A DNA stretch of 64,000 bases, taken from assembly GCF_013409255.1 (NCBI RefSeq), contig NZ_JACCAS010000001.1, positions 4,650,001 to 4,714,000 of the forward strand. Direction: 5' to 3'. The notes under the pieces are model-generated. The model saw only the letters and a program-made list of their open reading frames with translations. It was not told the origin of the DNA and searched no databases. Both the position numbers and the translations under genes were made by a program. Positions 27,507 to 36,901 of the stretch are shown here, piece after piece; positions within the stretch are counted from its first letter, which is position 1, and each line of letters opens with the position of its first letter. The stretch is from Paraburkholderia bryophila. Its GTDB lineage: Bacteria > Pseudomonadota > Gammaproteobacteria > Burkholderiales > Burkholderiaceae.

Positions 27507-28173
27507 AATCTGTCTCCGTACCCAGAATGTCCGCCGGCTTGGTCACTGATCTGGCTGGCGTGCGCGAATTCGAACATTTTTCTTCGTTTCGTGTCAGTCA
27601 TCGTATCACTTGGAGGGGGTGGCGACACTAGGGGAAACCATAGTTTTGACACTTGAATTGTGAGAAATAGCCGATAAAACAGGGGTGTGGCGGCACATCG
27701 ATTTCGTAGACGTCTGATGACCGCTGACCTGTTCGAGTCGATAGCGATGTTCTTTCGAACATGAAAATGTTCGTTTTTTTGAGTGAGAGCGGTCGAGGCC
27801 GGCGTGCGTGGATGCGTCGTGGGTGATCGGATCCGGGCGGGCGGCTAGGATCGTCGCGCCGGTTTGCGCGCAGAAGCGGTAGAGGAAGGGGCGAGGGCAT
27901 GTCACCCAATATGCTTCGACATCCTACTGATTTGCCGGGCATGACGGCGACCTCACGCTGTTGCCATCGGTCCTGGCCGGTTGATGAAAACGCAGCGCAC
28001 GACTCGATTACAACGCCGCCGTTTTTCACCAAAACCTTGTCCAATGTAACGAGACGTAACCAGGTCGCGAGGCTTGCGATGTTATGCATCAGTTATTACA
28101 AAGTTGAAATACGCGGCACGCGGCCTTGCGCTATATTTCGGCCAACAACACACATTCATCAAAAGGGTGATCC
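27507..28173. other. 667-bp divergent intergenic region with operator-like repeats
   Basis: It lies between the sugar locus and a small secreted-protein gene. It contains three ATGTTC/GAACAT half-sites at 27747-27773 and one more (CGAACAT) at 27571-27577. A TTGACA occurs at about 27653 on the + strand without a matching -10. The open frames inside look non-coding. Confidence 0.55.
27747..27773. promoter_or_regulatory. Overlapping inverted repeats, candidate repressor operator
   Basis: ATGTTC-TTTC-GAACAT (27747-27762) overlaps CGAACAT-GAAA-ATGTTCG (27756-27773): three alternating half-sites with the same 4-bp gap. Half-sites of this type resemble those bound by DeoR-family sugar repressors such as GlpR; the regulator here is not identified. 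Confidence 0.5.
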
Positions 28174-28521
28174 ATGAAGTCCACTCGTCTTGTTCCACTT
28201 CTGATCGGGGTTCTCGCGTTGGGTGCATCAGGTGCTGCTATGGCCGGTGGCTTTAACGTCGGGGTCAATATCGGTATTCCCGCACCGGTCTACGTCGCGC
28301 CCGCTCCGTACTACGCGCCGCCGCCGCCGCCTCCGCCGCCGGTCGTGTATCAACCGGCTCCTGTGTACTATGGCGGTCCGGCAATCGTGATCGGCTGGCA
28401 TGGCGACCGCTACTGGGACGGCCGTCGGTACTGGGGTCGCGATGACTGGTATCGCCGTCATCCCCCGGGCCGCTACGACTACGGTCGCGACCACTACGAC
28501 AATCGTCGCGGCTGGCACTAA
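28174..28521 (+). CDS. Small secreted Pro/Tyr/Arg-rich protein
   Basis: 115 residues. Signal peptide MKSTRLVPLLIGVLALGASG to AMAGG. The mature protein opens with a hydrophobic GVNIGIPAP stretch, a run of eight prolines, then repeated aromatic/Arg segments (YWDGRRYWGRDDWYRRHPPG). This make-up is common in short exported proteins of Burkholderia and relatives with no assigned function. AAAGGG precedes the ATG, and an intrinsic terminator follows, so it is a one-gene unit. Confidence 0.75.
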   Translation: MKSTRLVPLLIGVLALGASGAAMAGGFNVGVNIGIPAPVYVAPAPYYAPPPPPPPPVVYQPAPVYYGGPAIVIGWHGDRYWDGRRYWGRDDWYRRHPPGRYDYGRDHYDNRRGWH

Positions 28522-28567
28522 GGTTTCACGCAGGGTTCGCGCCGCGCTTGCGCAAAGCGTAGAAAGA

Positions 28568-28591
28568 AAAACCGCCTTCGGGCGGTTTTTT
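28568..28591 (+). terminator. Terminator after the small secreted protein gene
   Basis: AACCGCC, loop TTCG, GGCGGTT and a run of T: a UUCG-type tetraloop stem (about 28569-28587). Confidence 0.85.
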
Positions 28592-28617
28592 CATTGGGCG
28601 CGTGCGTTATCGGGATG

Positions 28618-28648
28618 TTGCGGTCGGCGCGCTTTTATTGGGTAGAAT
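28618..28648 (+). promoter_or_regulatory. Possible yejA promoter
   Basis: TAGAAT at 28643-28648 with a weak TTGCGG 19 bp upstream, about 50 bp before the chosen yejA start. Confidence 0.35.
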
Positions 28649-28699
28649 TCCCTCGCATTGCGATTGCCCTTCAATTGTTCCGTCACCGTCAAGGCCCCC

Positions 28700-30727
28700 A
28701 TGACAACTGGCTCGCGCCGAGTTCCGACGCCTCATGCACTTCGGTGCAGCGTGATTCAAAGACTCTCGCGTGCTGGTTTGCCGCTGATGGCGCATCGATC
28801 GTCGCTTGCGTTGCCGGATCGAGGCGCGGCGCGACCACTGCGCGCATGGCGCACGTCCTGCGCCGCTGTTATGAGCGCCGTGCTCACTCTTTGCGGTTTG
28901 CTGATGTCGCCGTCGGCGCACGCGGTCTACGCGATCGCGCAATACGGCGAGCCGAAATACCCGGCGGACTTCAAACACTTCGACTACGTCAACCCCGACG
29001 CGCCGAAGGGCGGCACCCTGGTGCTGGCCAACCCGAACCGCCTCACGAGCTTCGATAAATTCAATCCGTTCACGCTGCGCGGCAACCCGGCGCCGGGCGT
29101 GGATCTGATGTTCGAGAGCCTGACCATCGGCAGCAGCGACGAAGTCGCGTCCGCTTACGGACTGCTCGCCGACGACATCGCGATCGCCCCCGACGGCTTG
29201 TCGACGACCTTCCACATCAATCCGCGCGCGCGCTTTTCGAACGGCGATCCGGTCACCGCCGACGACGTCAAATTCTCGCTCGACACGCTGAAAAGTCCGC
29301 AAGCCGCGCCACAGTTCGCATCGTATTTCGGCGAGATCACGCGCGCAGTGGTGGTCGATCCGCAGACCATCCGCTTCGAGTTTCGCCAACGCAATCGCGA
29401 GCTGCCGCTGCTCGCGGGCAGCATGCCGGTGTTCTCGCGCAAGTGGGGCGTGAAGCCCGACGGCAGCCGGATCCCGTTCGACCAGATGGCGTTCGAAAAG
29501 CCGATTGCCAGCGGGCCGTATCTGATCGACCAGTACGACAACGGCCGCACCATGACCTACCGGCGCGACCCGAAGTACTGGGGCGCGGCATTGCCCGTGC
29601 GGATCGGCATGAACAACTTCGACCGGATCGTCTACAAGCTCTATTCGGATAGCACCGCGCGGCTCGAAGCGTTCAAGGCGGGCGAGTACGACGTGCTCGT
29701 CGAATACGTTGCACGCAATTGGGTGCGGCGCGATGTGGGCAAGAAGTTCGACAGCGGCGAGCTGATCAAGCGCGAGTTTCCGCAACATAACGGCACCGGC
29801 ATGCAAGGCTTCATGCTGAATCTGCGGCGGCCGTTGTTCCAGGACGTGCGCGTACGCAAGGCGCTCGATCTCGCGCTCGACTTTCAATGGCTGAACCGCC
29901 AGTTGTTCTTCAATCAGTACACGCGTATCGACAGCTTCTTCGCTAACACGGATCTGCAGGCCAAGGGCTTGCCGTCGCCGGGCGAACTGGCGCTGCTCGA
30001 ACCGTGGCGCGCGAAGCTCGACCCCGCCGTGTTCGGGCTGCCGCCGAAGCAGCCGGACACCGATCCGCCGGGCTCGTTGCGCGCCAATCTGCTGCAGGCG
30101 CGCGCGCTGTTGCAGCAGGCGGGTTGGACCTATCGCGACAACGCGTTGCGCAACGCCAAGGGCGAGCCGTTCCAGTTCGAGATTCTCGACGACTCCGGCT
30201 CGTCCGCGCAGATGGAGCCGATCGTCGCGACCTTTATCCGCAATCTGCAGAAGCTGGGCATTGCCGCGACGTTCCGTGTGTCGGATTTCGCTGTCTATCA
30301 GAAGCGGCTCGACGCGTTCGATTTCGACACCACGACGATCCGCATGGGCGACGTGCAGGTGCCGGGTTCGGAGCAGATCGACCGCTTCGGCAGCAAGGCT
30401 GCGGACACGCAAGGTTCCGACAATGTGATCGGCCTGAAGTCGCCCGCCGTCGACGCGATTCTGCGCGCGCTCGTGCAGGCGCAGACGCGCGAGCAACTGC
30501 TCGACGCGACGCACGCGCTCGACCGTGTGCTGATTAATGGCTATTACGTGGTGCCGCATTGGTACAGCGCGACGCATCGGGTGGCGTTCAAGCGCGGCCT
30601 GGCGTGGCCGAAAACCTTGCCCCTGTACTATGGCGCGGAAGGCTGGATCACGTCGATGTGGTGGTATCAGCCCGTGCAAACGGCCGTGCAAAAACCAGCG
30701 CAAACCGCTCCGTCGACGCAGCCCTAG
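28700..30727 (+). CDS. yejA: ABC transporter substrate-binding protein YejA-like
   Basis: A periplasmic peptide-binding protein (SBP family 5). The mature part opens AIAQYGEPKYPADFKHFDYV, typical of YejA, and contains GLLADDIAIAPDGLSTTFHI, the family 5 signature region, and NNFDRIVYKLYSDSTARLEA. In enteric bacteria YejABEF imports microcin C and other peptides. The signal peptide is preceded by an unusually long n-region: from the ATG at 28700 about 45 Arg/Ser/Ala-rich residues come before VMSAVLTLCGLLMSPSAHA, so the real start may be a later Met. First gene of yejABEF. Confidence 0.88.
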   Translation: MTTGSRRVPTPHALRCSVIQRLSRAGLPLMAHRSSLALPDRGAARPLRAWRTSCAAVMSAVLTLCGLLMSPSAHAVYAIAQYGEPKYPADFKHFDYVNPDAPKGGTLVLANPNRLTSFDKFNPFTLRGNPAPGVDLMFESLTIGSSDEVASAYGLLADDIAIAPDGLSTTFHINPRARFSNGDPVTADDVKFSLDTLKSPQAAPQFASYFGEITRAVVVDPQTIRFEFRQRNRELPLLAGSMPVFSRKWGVKPDGSRIPFDQMAFEKPIASGPYLIDQYDNGRTMTYRRDPKYWGAALPVRIGMNNFDRIVYKLYSDSTARLEAFKAGEYDVLVEYVARNWVRRDVGKKFDSGELIKREFPQHNGTGMQGFMLNLRRPLFQDVRVRKALDLALDFQWLNRQLFFNQYTRIDSFFANTDLQAKGLPSPGELALLEPWRAKLDPAVFGLPPKQPDTDPPGSLRANLLQARALLQQAGWTYRDNALRNAKGEPFQFEILDDSGSSAQMEPIVATFIRNLQKLGIAATFRVSDFAVYQKRLDAFDFDTTTIRMGDVQVPGSEQIDRFGSKAADTQGSDNVIGLKSPAVDAILRALVQAQTREQLLDATHALDRVLINGYYVVPHWYSATHRVAFKRGLAWPKTLPLYYGAEGWITSMWWYQPVQTAVQKPAQTAPSTQP

Positions 30728-30788
30728 CCGATCACGTCGCCACGCCGACGCGTGATCCACTCACCGTATTCGCACCGGACACACCGCC

Positions 30789-31826
30789 ATGTGGAGCTAC
30801 ATCCTCAAACGCCTGCTGCTGATGATTCCGACCTTGCTCGGCGTGCTGACGCTGACCTTCGTCGTGATCCAGTTCGTCCCCGGCGGTCCGGTCGAGCAGA
30901 TGCAGCACGAGCTGCGCAAGGGCGCGGAAAACGGCGCGCCGTTCGGGCTGCGCGCGCACACCGGCGTCGACGCGCAGCAGATCGCGCAACTCAAGGCGCT
31001 GTACGGCTTCGACAAACCGCCGCTCGAACGCTACGGCCTGATGCTCAAACGCTTCTCGACCTTCGACCTCGGCCAGAGCTATTTCCGCCATCAAAGCGTG
31101 TGGTCGCTGATCGTGTCGAAGCTGCCGGTGTCGATCAGCATCGGCTTGTGGACCTTCTTCCTGACGTACCTGATATCGGTGCCGCTGGGCATCGCGAAGG
31201 CGGTGCGCAACGGCTCGCGGTTCGATATCGCGACGAGTCTGGTGGTGCTGATCGGCTACGCGATTCCCGGCTTCGTGCTGGGCGTGCTGCTGCTCGTGCT
31301 GTTCGGCGGCGGCACCTTCCTGCAACTGTTTCCGCTGCGCAACCTCACGTCGGACAACTGGGCGCAGTTGAGCATGGGCGGCAAGATCGTCGACTATCTG
31401 TGGCACATCACGCTGCCGATCACGGCCTCGGTGGTGGGCAGCTTCGCGGTTGTCACCATGCTCACCAAGAACGCCTTCCTCGACGAGATCCGCAAGCAAT
31501 ACGTGCTGACCGCGCGGGCGAAAGGGTTGTCCGAACGGCGCGTGCTGTGGAAGCACGTGTTTCGTAACGCGTTGCTGCCGTTAGTCGTTGGTTTTCCGTC
31601 GGCGTTTATCGGCGCGTTCTTCACCGGCAGTCTGCTGATCGAGACGCTTTTTTCACTCGACGGCCTCGGCCTGCTGTCGTACGAATCGGTGGTGCGGCGC
31701 GACTATCCGGTCGTGCTCGGCACGCTGTATCTGTTCACGCTGATCGGTCTCGCGACCAAGCTGATTTCCGACCTTTGCTATGTGTGGGTCGATCCCCGCA
31801 TCCAATTCGAACAACTGGAGCGTTGA
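30789..31826 (+). CDS. yejB: ABC transporter permease YejB
   Basis: 345 residues, about six membrane helices, start MWSYILKRLLLMIPTLLGVL. A large periplasmic loop after helix 1 and the EAA-type loop (ARAKGLSERRVLWKHVFRNA) that docks on the ATPase are both visible. It forms the import channel with YejE. Its stop codon overlaps the yejE start (TGATG at 31824-31828), so the two are translationally coupled. Confidence 0.94.
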   Translation: MWSYILKRLLLMIPTLLGVLTLTFVVIQFVPGGPVEQMQHELRKGAENGAPFGLRAHTGVDAQQIAQLKALYGFDKPPLERYGLMLKRFSTFDLGQSYFRHQSVWSLIVSKLPVSISIGLWTFFLTYLISVPLGIAKAVRNGSRFDIATSLVVLIGYAIPGFVLGVLLLVLFGGGTFLQLFPLRNLTSDNWAQLSMGGKIVDYLWHITLPITASVVGSFAVVTMLTKNAFLDEIRKQYVLTARAKGLSERRVLWKHVFRNALLPLVVGFPSAFIGAFFTGSLLIETLFSLDGLGLLSYESVVRRDYPVVLGTLYLFTLIGLATKLISDLCYVWVDPRIQFEQLER

Positions 31827-32932
31827 TGAATCGAGCCCGTCTTTCCACCGATGCGGCGGCGCGCACCGAACCGGCTCGCGCGTTCGTCTCGCCTTCGCCC
31901 GCGCGCCGGGTCTGGCAGCGGTTTCGCCGGCAGCGTCTGGGCTACTGGAGCCTGATCGTGTTCGTCGTCGCGTTCGCGGCGAGCCTCGCCGGCCCGCTGT
32001 GGTCGAACGATAAACCGCTGGTGGTGCGCTACGACGGCCAGTTGTATTTTCCGATGTTCAAGACCTACGCCGAGACCACCTTCGGCGGCGATTTTCCGAC
32101 GCCCGCGGATTACCTCGATCCGTACGTCATGCGTCGTCTCGATGCGCCGGGTAACTTCGCGGTGTATCCGCCGAACCGTTACTACTACGACACGCTGAAT
32201 TACTTCTCGAAGGCGCCGAACCCGGCGCCACCGTCGCGCGATAACTGGCTCGGCACCGACGACCGCGGGCGCGATCTGTTCGCGCGGTTGCTGTACGGCT
32301 TCCGCGTGTCGGTGGAGTTCGGCCTGGTGCTGACGCTGATCGGCACGGTGTTCGGCATTGCGGCGGGCGCGGTGCAAGGGTTTTTCGGCGGGCGCATCGA
32401 TATCGTCGGGCAGCGGCTGATCGAAATCTGGAGCGCGATGCCCGAGCTTTACCTGCTGATCATCTTCTCGTCGATTTTCGAGCCGGGTTTCATTCTGCTG
32501 ATCGTGCTGCTGTCGTTGTTCGGCTGGATCGGTTTGTCCGATTACGTGCGCGCGGAATTTCTGCGCAATCGCCAGCAGGACTACGTGCGGGCGGGGCGGG
32601 CGATGGGCCTGTCGAGCTGGCAGATCATGTGGCGGCACGTGTTGCCCAACAGCCTGACGCCGGTGATCACGTTCCTGCCGTTCCGCATGAGCGGCGCGAT
32701 TCTCGCGCTGACGAGCCTCGATTTTCTCGGCCTCGGCGTACCGTCGCCGACGCCGAGCCTCGGTGAACTGCTCGCGCAAGGCAAGGCGAATCTCGACGCG
32801 TGGTGGATCTCGTTGTCCACCTTCGGCGTGCTGGTCGCGATGCTGTTGCTGCTGACCTTCATGGGCGACGCGCTGCGCAATGCGCTCGACACCCGGATCG
32901 CCGATGCGATGCGCGCCGGAGGCAATCAATGA
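31826..32932 (+). CDS. yejE: ABC transporter permease YejE
   Basis: 368 residues. A long N-terminal part (QRLGYWSLIVFVVAFAASLA) leads into a periplasmic region with YYYDTLNYFSKAPNPAP, then a BPD permease domain with the EAA loop GRAMGLSSWQIMWRHVLPNS. NWLGTDDRGRDLFARLLYG is the signature of the OppC-like side. Start and stop both overlap neighbours (yejB at 31826, yejF at 32929). Confidence 0.94.
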   Translation: MNRARLSTDAAARTEPARAFVSPSPARRVWQRFRRQRLGYWSLIVFVVAFAASLAGPLWSNDKPLVVRYDGQLYFPMFKTYAETTFGGDFPTPADYLDPYVMRRLDAPGNFAVYPPNRYYYDTLNYFSKAPNPAPPSRDNWLGTDDRGRDLFARLLYGFRVSVEFGLVLTLIGTVFGIAAGAVQGFFGGRIDIVGQRLIEIWSAMPELYLLIIFSSIFEPGFILLIVLLSLFGWIGLSDYVRAEFLRNRQQDYVRAGRAMGLSSWQIMWRHVLPNSLTPVITFLPFRMSGAILALTSLDFLGLGVPSPTPSLGELLAQGKANLDAWWISLSTFGVLVAMLLLLTFMGDALRNALDTRIADAMRAGGNQ

Positions 32933-34566
32933 GCGCCACGCCAGCCACACAGAACGGCGCGCAGGCGGCCACGCCGCCGCTGCTGGAGCTCGAGCATCTG
33001 CACGTGACGTTCGGCGACACCGTCGCGGTGAACGACGTCACGCTCGCGATCGCGCGCGGCGAGCGGGTCGCGTTGGTCGGCGAATCGGGTTCGGGCAAGA
33101 GCGTGACCGCGCTGTCGATCCTGCGACTGCTCAACGACGCGCAGGTGAGCGGCGCGATCCGTTTCGACGGCGAGGATCTGCTCGCGAAAAGCGAACGCGA
33201 AATGCGCGGCTTGCGCGGCTCGGACATCGCGATGATCTTTCAGGAGCCGATGACGGCGCTCAATCCGCTCTATACGGTCGGCGACCAGATTGCGGAAACC
33301 ATCGTCGTGCATGACGGCGTCACGGCCAACGAGGCGCGCAAGCGCGCCGTCGCGCTGCTGGGGCGCACCGGCGTCGCGGAGCCGGGCAAGCGGGTGAACA
33401 GCTATCCGCATCAACTGTCGGGCGGCCAGCGGCAGCGCGCGATGATCGCGATGGCGCTGGCGTGCCGGCCGCGTCTGTTGCTCGCCGACGAACCGACCAC
33501 CGCGCTCGACGTGACGATCCGCGCGCAGATCGTCGAACTGCTGCTGGAGTTGCAGCGCGACGAAGCGGAAAAGCGCGGCATGGCCGTGCTGCTGATCACG
33601 CACGACCTGAATCTGGTGCGTCACTTCGCGCATCGCATCGCGGTGATGGAGAAGGGCATGCTGGTGGAGAGCGGGCCGGTCGAGCAGGTGTTCGCGTCGC
33701 CGCAGCATCCCTATACTCAACGGCTGCTGGCGAGCCGGCCCGAGCGCACAGTGGTGCCGGTGCTGCCGATCTCGCCGGTGCTGCTCGAGGCGCGCGAGGT
33801 CTCGGTCGATTTCAAAACGAAGCTGCCGGGTTTCAGCGGCTGGTTCCGCGCGGGACGTTTTCGCGCGGTCGCGCAGGCCAGCGTGTCGGTGCGTCAGGGC
33901 GAGACCTTGGGGATCGTCGGCGAATCCGGTTCGGGCAAATCGACGCTGGCGATGGCGCTGCTCGGCCTGCAACGCACCGCGCACGGCGAGATCGAATTCC
34001 AGGGCAGGGCGCTCGGCAGTTATCGCGGCGCGGAACAGACCACGTTGCGCTCGAACATGCAGGTGGTGTTTCAGGACCCGTTCAGTTCGCTGTCGCCGCG
34101 CCAGACGATCGAGCGGATCGTCGGCGAAGGGCTCGCGCTGCACCGCCCGACCATGACACCCGAAGCGCGGCGCGACAAGGTGGTCGCCGTGCTGCGCGAA
34201 GTCGGCCTCGACCGCACGGTGCTGTACCGCTATCCGCATGAGTTCTCCGGCGGCCAGCGGCAACGTATCGCGATCGCGCGGGCGCTGGTGCTCGAACCGC
34301 GCATTCTGATCCTCGACGAACCGACCAGCGCGCTCGACGTGTCGATCCAGCAGCAGGTGCTGAAGCTGCTCGCCGGGTTGCAACGGAAGTACAACCTCGG
34401 CTTCGTTTTCATCAGTCATGATCTGGCCGTGATCGGGGCCATGGCGCACCGTGTCGCGGTGATGCAAAACGGTTCGATCGTCGAAAGCGGGGACGTTGAG
34501 CAGATTTTTGCCACGCCGTCGCACCCGTACACGCGAAAGCTGCTGAAAGCAGCGCTGGATCATTGA
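32929..34566 (+). CDS. yejF: ABC transporter ATP-binding protein YejF
   Basis: 545 residues with two fused nucleotide-binding domains. NBD1: Walker A GESGSGKS, signature LSGGQRQR, Walker [12 protein letters not shown]2 (from about residue 280): [30 protein letters not shown]. Both are intact, so it energises YejBE alone. The ATG overlaps the yejE stop by four bases. The C terminus ends [14 protein letters not shown]. Confidence 0.95.
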   Translation: MSATPATQNGAQAATPPLLELEHLHVTFGDTVAVNDVTLAIARGERVALVGESGSGKSVTALSILRLLNDAQVSGAIRFDGEDLLAKSEREMRGLRGSDIAMIFQEPMTALNPLYTVGDQIAETIVVHDGVTANEARKRAVALLGRTGVAEPGKRVNSYPHQLSGGQRQRAMIAMALACRPRLLLADEPTTALDVTIRAQIVELLLELQRDEAEKRGMAVLLITHDLNLVRHFAHRIAVMEKGMLVESGPVEQVFASPQHPYTQRLLASRPERTVVPVLPISPVLLEAREVSVDFKTKLPGFSGWFRAGRFRAVAQASVSVRQGETLGIVGESGSGKSTLAMALLGLQRTAHGEIEFQGRALGSYRGAEQTTLRSNMQVVFQDPFSSLSPRQTIERIVGEGLALHRPTMTPEARRDKVVAVLREVGLDRTVLYRYPHEFSGGQRQRIAIARALVLEPRILILDEPTSALDVSIQQQVLKLLAGLQRKYNLGFVFISHDLAVIGAMAHRVAVMQNGSIVESGDVEQIFATPSHPYTRKLLKAALDH

Positions 34567-34621
34567 TTTTTCACCCTTTCACCAATTGGGTGCGTCTCTC
34601 GATTGTATTTTTCTATTTGTT

Positions 34622-34650
34622 TTGACACGTGAATACTTACTGGCTAGTAT
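34622..34650 (+). promoter_or_regulatory. Promoter of the NlpC/P60 gene
   Basis: TTGACA (34622-34627), exactly 17 bp, TAGTAT (34645-34650). The -35 is perfect and the -10 matches 4 of 6 positions. It lies 54 bp before the start codon, so the hydrolase is expressed apart from yejABEF. Confidence 0.78.
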
Positions 34651-34703
34651 CGACCAAACTTTTTTCCGTAGACCACTGATTTTTAGGCAAAAACTACCGA
34701 CCA

Positions 34704-35369
34704 ATGCAGCACAGAAACCTTACCCAGGCTTGCACGCGCGTCGTCGCCGGGATGTTCATTGGCGTCATGATGGCAGCAGCTCCCGGCGCGTTCGCCGACG
34801 AAGTCAGCAGTTTCAATCCGAATGCCTCACTTTCGACCCCCAGCGGGTCGAATTCTTTGTCCTCCCCGAGTTCCCAGGCCAGCACGCCGGATAGCGACGG
34901 CGGCGCCAAATCGTTCCTGTCCGGCATGGCCGGCAAAGCGGGCGACGTGGTGGTCGGCGCACTGAACATGATCGGTGTGCGCTACCGTTGGGGCGGCAAT
35001 ACGCCGGATTCGGGGCTCGATTGCAGCGGCTTTGTCCGCTATGTGTTCCAGGACACGCTCGGTATGGCGCTGCCGCGTCGTGCTGAAGAAATGAGCCGCG
35101 TCGGCGAGAAGGTGCGCGTCAGCGACCTCAAGCCGGGCGATCTGGTGTTCTTCAACACGATGCGCCGTTCTTTCTCGCACGTCGGCATCTATATCGGCGA
35201 CAACAAGTTCGTGCATTCGCCTTCCACGGGCAGCACGATCCGCGTCGACGACATGGATAGCGGCTACTGGGAAAAGCGCTACACCGGTGCACGCCGGATC
35301 GAAACGTCCTACCAGGACGGCGAGGATCTACGTAAGCGTGTGAACGCGGCGATTGGCGGAAATAACTGA
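34704..35369 (+). CDS. NlpC/P60 (C40) cell-wall endopeptidase
   Basis: 221 residues. Signal peptide to about residue 31 (MMAAAPGAFADE), then a Ser/Pro-rich linker to about 75, then the C40 domain. Catalytic Cys107 in GLDCSGFVRYVF, His159 in SFSHVGIYIG and His171 in KFVHSPSTG make the full triad, so it should cut gamma-D-Glu-to-diaminopimelate type bonds in peptidoglycan stem peptides. It has its own strong promoter and terminator, but sits directly after the yej peptide importer. Confidence 0.92.
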   Translation: MQHRNLTQACTRVVAGMFIGVMMAAAPGAFADEVSSFNPNASLSTPSGSNSLSSPSSQASTPDSDGGAKSFLSGMAGKAGDVVVGALNMIGVRYRWGGNTPDSGLDCSGFVRYVFQDTLGMALPRRAEEMSRVGEKVRVSDLKPGDLVFFNTMRRSFSHVGIYIGDNKFVHSPSTGSTIRVDDMDSGYWEKRYTGARRIETSYQDGEDLRKRVNAAIGGNN

Positions 35370-35406
35370 TTTTGCTTTGAATTGATTGGGTGGTTGGGGT
35401 CTCGTA

Positions 35407-35440
35407 AAGAAGCCTGCTTCGAATGAAGCAGGCTTCTTGC
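35407..35440 (+). terminator. Terminator after the NlpC/P60 gene
   Basis: A 14-bp perfect stem (35407-35420 with 35425-35438) closed by GAAT. The arms start with AA and end with TT, so it may work in both directions. Confidence 0.8.
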
Positions 35441-35545
35441 GTTTGGGCGGCGGGTTTAGGGGCGCGTTTGGAGCCGGCCGGGCGCCGGCTGGGTGCTGTT
35501 CGCGTGGCGACCTGAGCGCAATGGCGCCGCCCAAATCGCGCCGCG

Positions 35546-36526
35546 TTATCCGATCGCTTGCCCCACGGGCCGGGCCGCAGCCAGCTTGCGTTGCAACTCC
35601 GGCATCATTTTCGCCACCGCTTCCTCGCCTGCCAGAATCGCCGCGTTGCGCTGCGAGAAATCGCTGCCGCTCATGGCGGCCAGATTCGGCCGGATCACGA
35701 TGTCGGCGTATTTGTCGAGTTCGTAAGCCTTGATCGACTGGCCCATGATCGTGAAGGTCTGCATCAGCACGTCGAACGAGCTGGAAGTCTGGCCGCTTTC
35801 CGGGCGCTGCGAGATATCAACGGCGATCACGAAATCCGCGCCCATCTTGCGCGCGAACGACGCCGGCACCGGGCTCACCAGGCCGCCGTCCACATATTCA
35901 TGGCCGCCGATTTTGACCGGCTCGAAGATCGACGGCACGCTGCACGACGCCCGCACCGCGATGCCCGTATTGCCGCGCTGGAACAGGATCGGCCGGCCGC
36001 TGTTGAGGTCGGTGGCGACCACGCCGAGCGGCTTGACCATCTTCTCGATCGGGCGGTTGTTCAGCGTGGTGTTCAGGTAGTTCTGCAGCGCGATACCTTG
36101 CAGGAAACCGCGCGTGCGAAACGGCATGGCCCAGTCGCTGATCGACGCTTCGTCCATGGTCAGCGCCAGCTTGTTGAGCGCGAAGCCGTTCATGCCCGAC
36201 GCGTACAGCGCGCCGACCACCGAACCGGCGCTCGTGCCCGCAACCAGATCGACCTGGATGTTGCGCGCCTCGAGCGCCTTGATCACGCCGATGTGCGCGA
36301 AGCCGCGCGCGGCGCCCCCGCCCAGCGCCAGCGCGACGCGCACCGGGCGCTGCGGCTTGTCGAGCGGCGGCGTGGGCGAGGTCGGCGTGGCGGTGATCGG
36401 CGAGCCCTCGAGCTTGCTGCCGGTCGTGGTGCAGGCGGCCAGCACGGCGGAAGCGGCGGCCAATGAGAAATTGCGGCGGGCGAGGCGGGGCGAGGTGGGT
36501 TTCAACGGGTTCTCCAGCAACGGCAC
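35546..36526 (-). CDS. Patatin-like phospholipase, lipoprotein (RssA type)
   Basis: 326 residues. The N terminus shows a twin-arginine-like ARRNFSLAAASAV and a lipobox LAAC, so it is probably an exported lipoprotein. The patatin domain begins at about residue 60: LALGGGAARGFAHIGVIKAL (oxyanion loop), GTSAGSVVGAL (nucleophile Ser) and DGGLVSPVP (catalytic Asp), so the Ser-Asp dyad is complete. The family hydrolyses acyl chains from phospholipids. It stands alone, divergent from gltX. Confidence 0.87.
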   Translation of the reverse strand: MPLLENPLKPTSPRLARRNFSLAAASAVLAACTTTGSKLEGSPITATPTSPTPPLDKPQRPVRVALALGGGAARGFAHIGVIKALEARNIQVDLVAGTSAGSVVGALYASGMNGFALNKLALTMDEASISDWAMPFRTRGFLQGIALQNYLNTTLNNRPIEKMVKPLGVVATDLNSGRPILFQRGNTGIAVRASCSVPSIFEPVKIGGHEYVDGGLVSPVPASFARKMGADFVIAVDISQRPESGQTSSSFDVLMQTFTIMGQSIKAYELDKYADIVIRPNLAAMSGSDFSQRNAAILAGEEAVAKMMPELQRKLAAARPVGQAIG

Positions 36527-36901
36527 GGGCGACGCAAACGGCGTGGCCTTGAGCCGCGGTCAGGCGGGTAGAGTCAAACGGACAGGATCGCCGGGCGATT
36601 CCATGCGCTGTGGTTTGATCTCGAGTCGCAGCGCGCGCACATCATAAATCAAAGCGCCGGGCGCGCGGCGGCGCGGTAATGAAACGTTGCAGAGGGACGC
36701 TTCGGGTAGTGGGCGGCGTCGCGTCATTGGCCATTCGGACGAGGGCAGGCAGCGCGAGGAGCAAAGGTATAATTCCGCTCTCGTATTTATTTCCTTCGTG
36801 TCCATGCGCGGCGTCTGTTTGCCGCATGGGCGCGGTCCGCTGCCGCGCTTCACGGGTTTGGCCCGTCAAGGTGCCGGCGCCTGTCTTCCGAGTAACCGCT
36901 A
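36527..36901. other. Divergent region patatin gene / gltX
   Basis: A perfect TATAAT lies at 36768-36773 oriented towards gltX, without a good -35 at 16-18 bp. No other structure or gene seen. Confidence 0.5.
36768..36773 (+). promoter_or_regulatory. Possible gltX -10 element
   Basis: TATAAT, with a leader of about 120 nt to the gltX ATG. The -35 region (GCAGGC) is poor. Confidence 0.35.

Noticed and set aside
27628..28089. Open frames on both strands in the 667-bp gap upstream of the small secreted protein
   Set aside because: No domain, no ribosome site, and the DNA carries operator-like repeats instead.
28607..30760. A 717-codon open frame antisense to yejA
   Set aside because: High GC creates long frames opposite real genes; the product is Arg/His/Gln-rich with no domain, and the sense strand encodes clear YejA.
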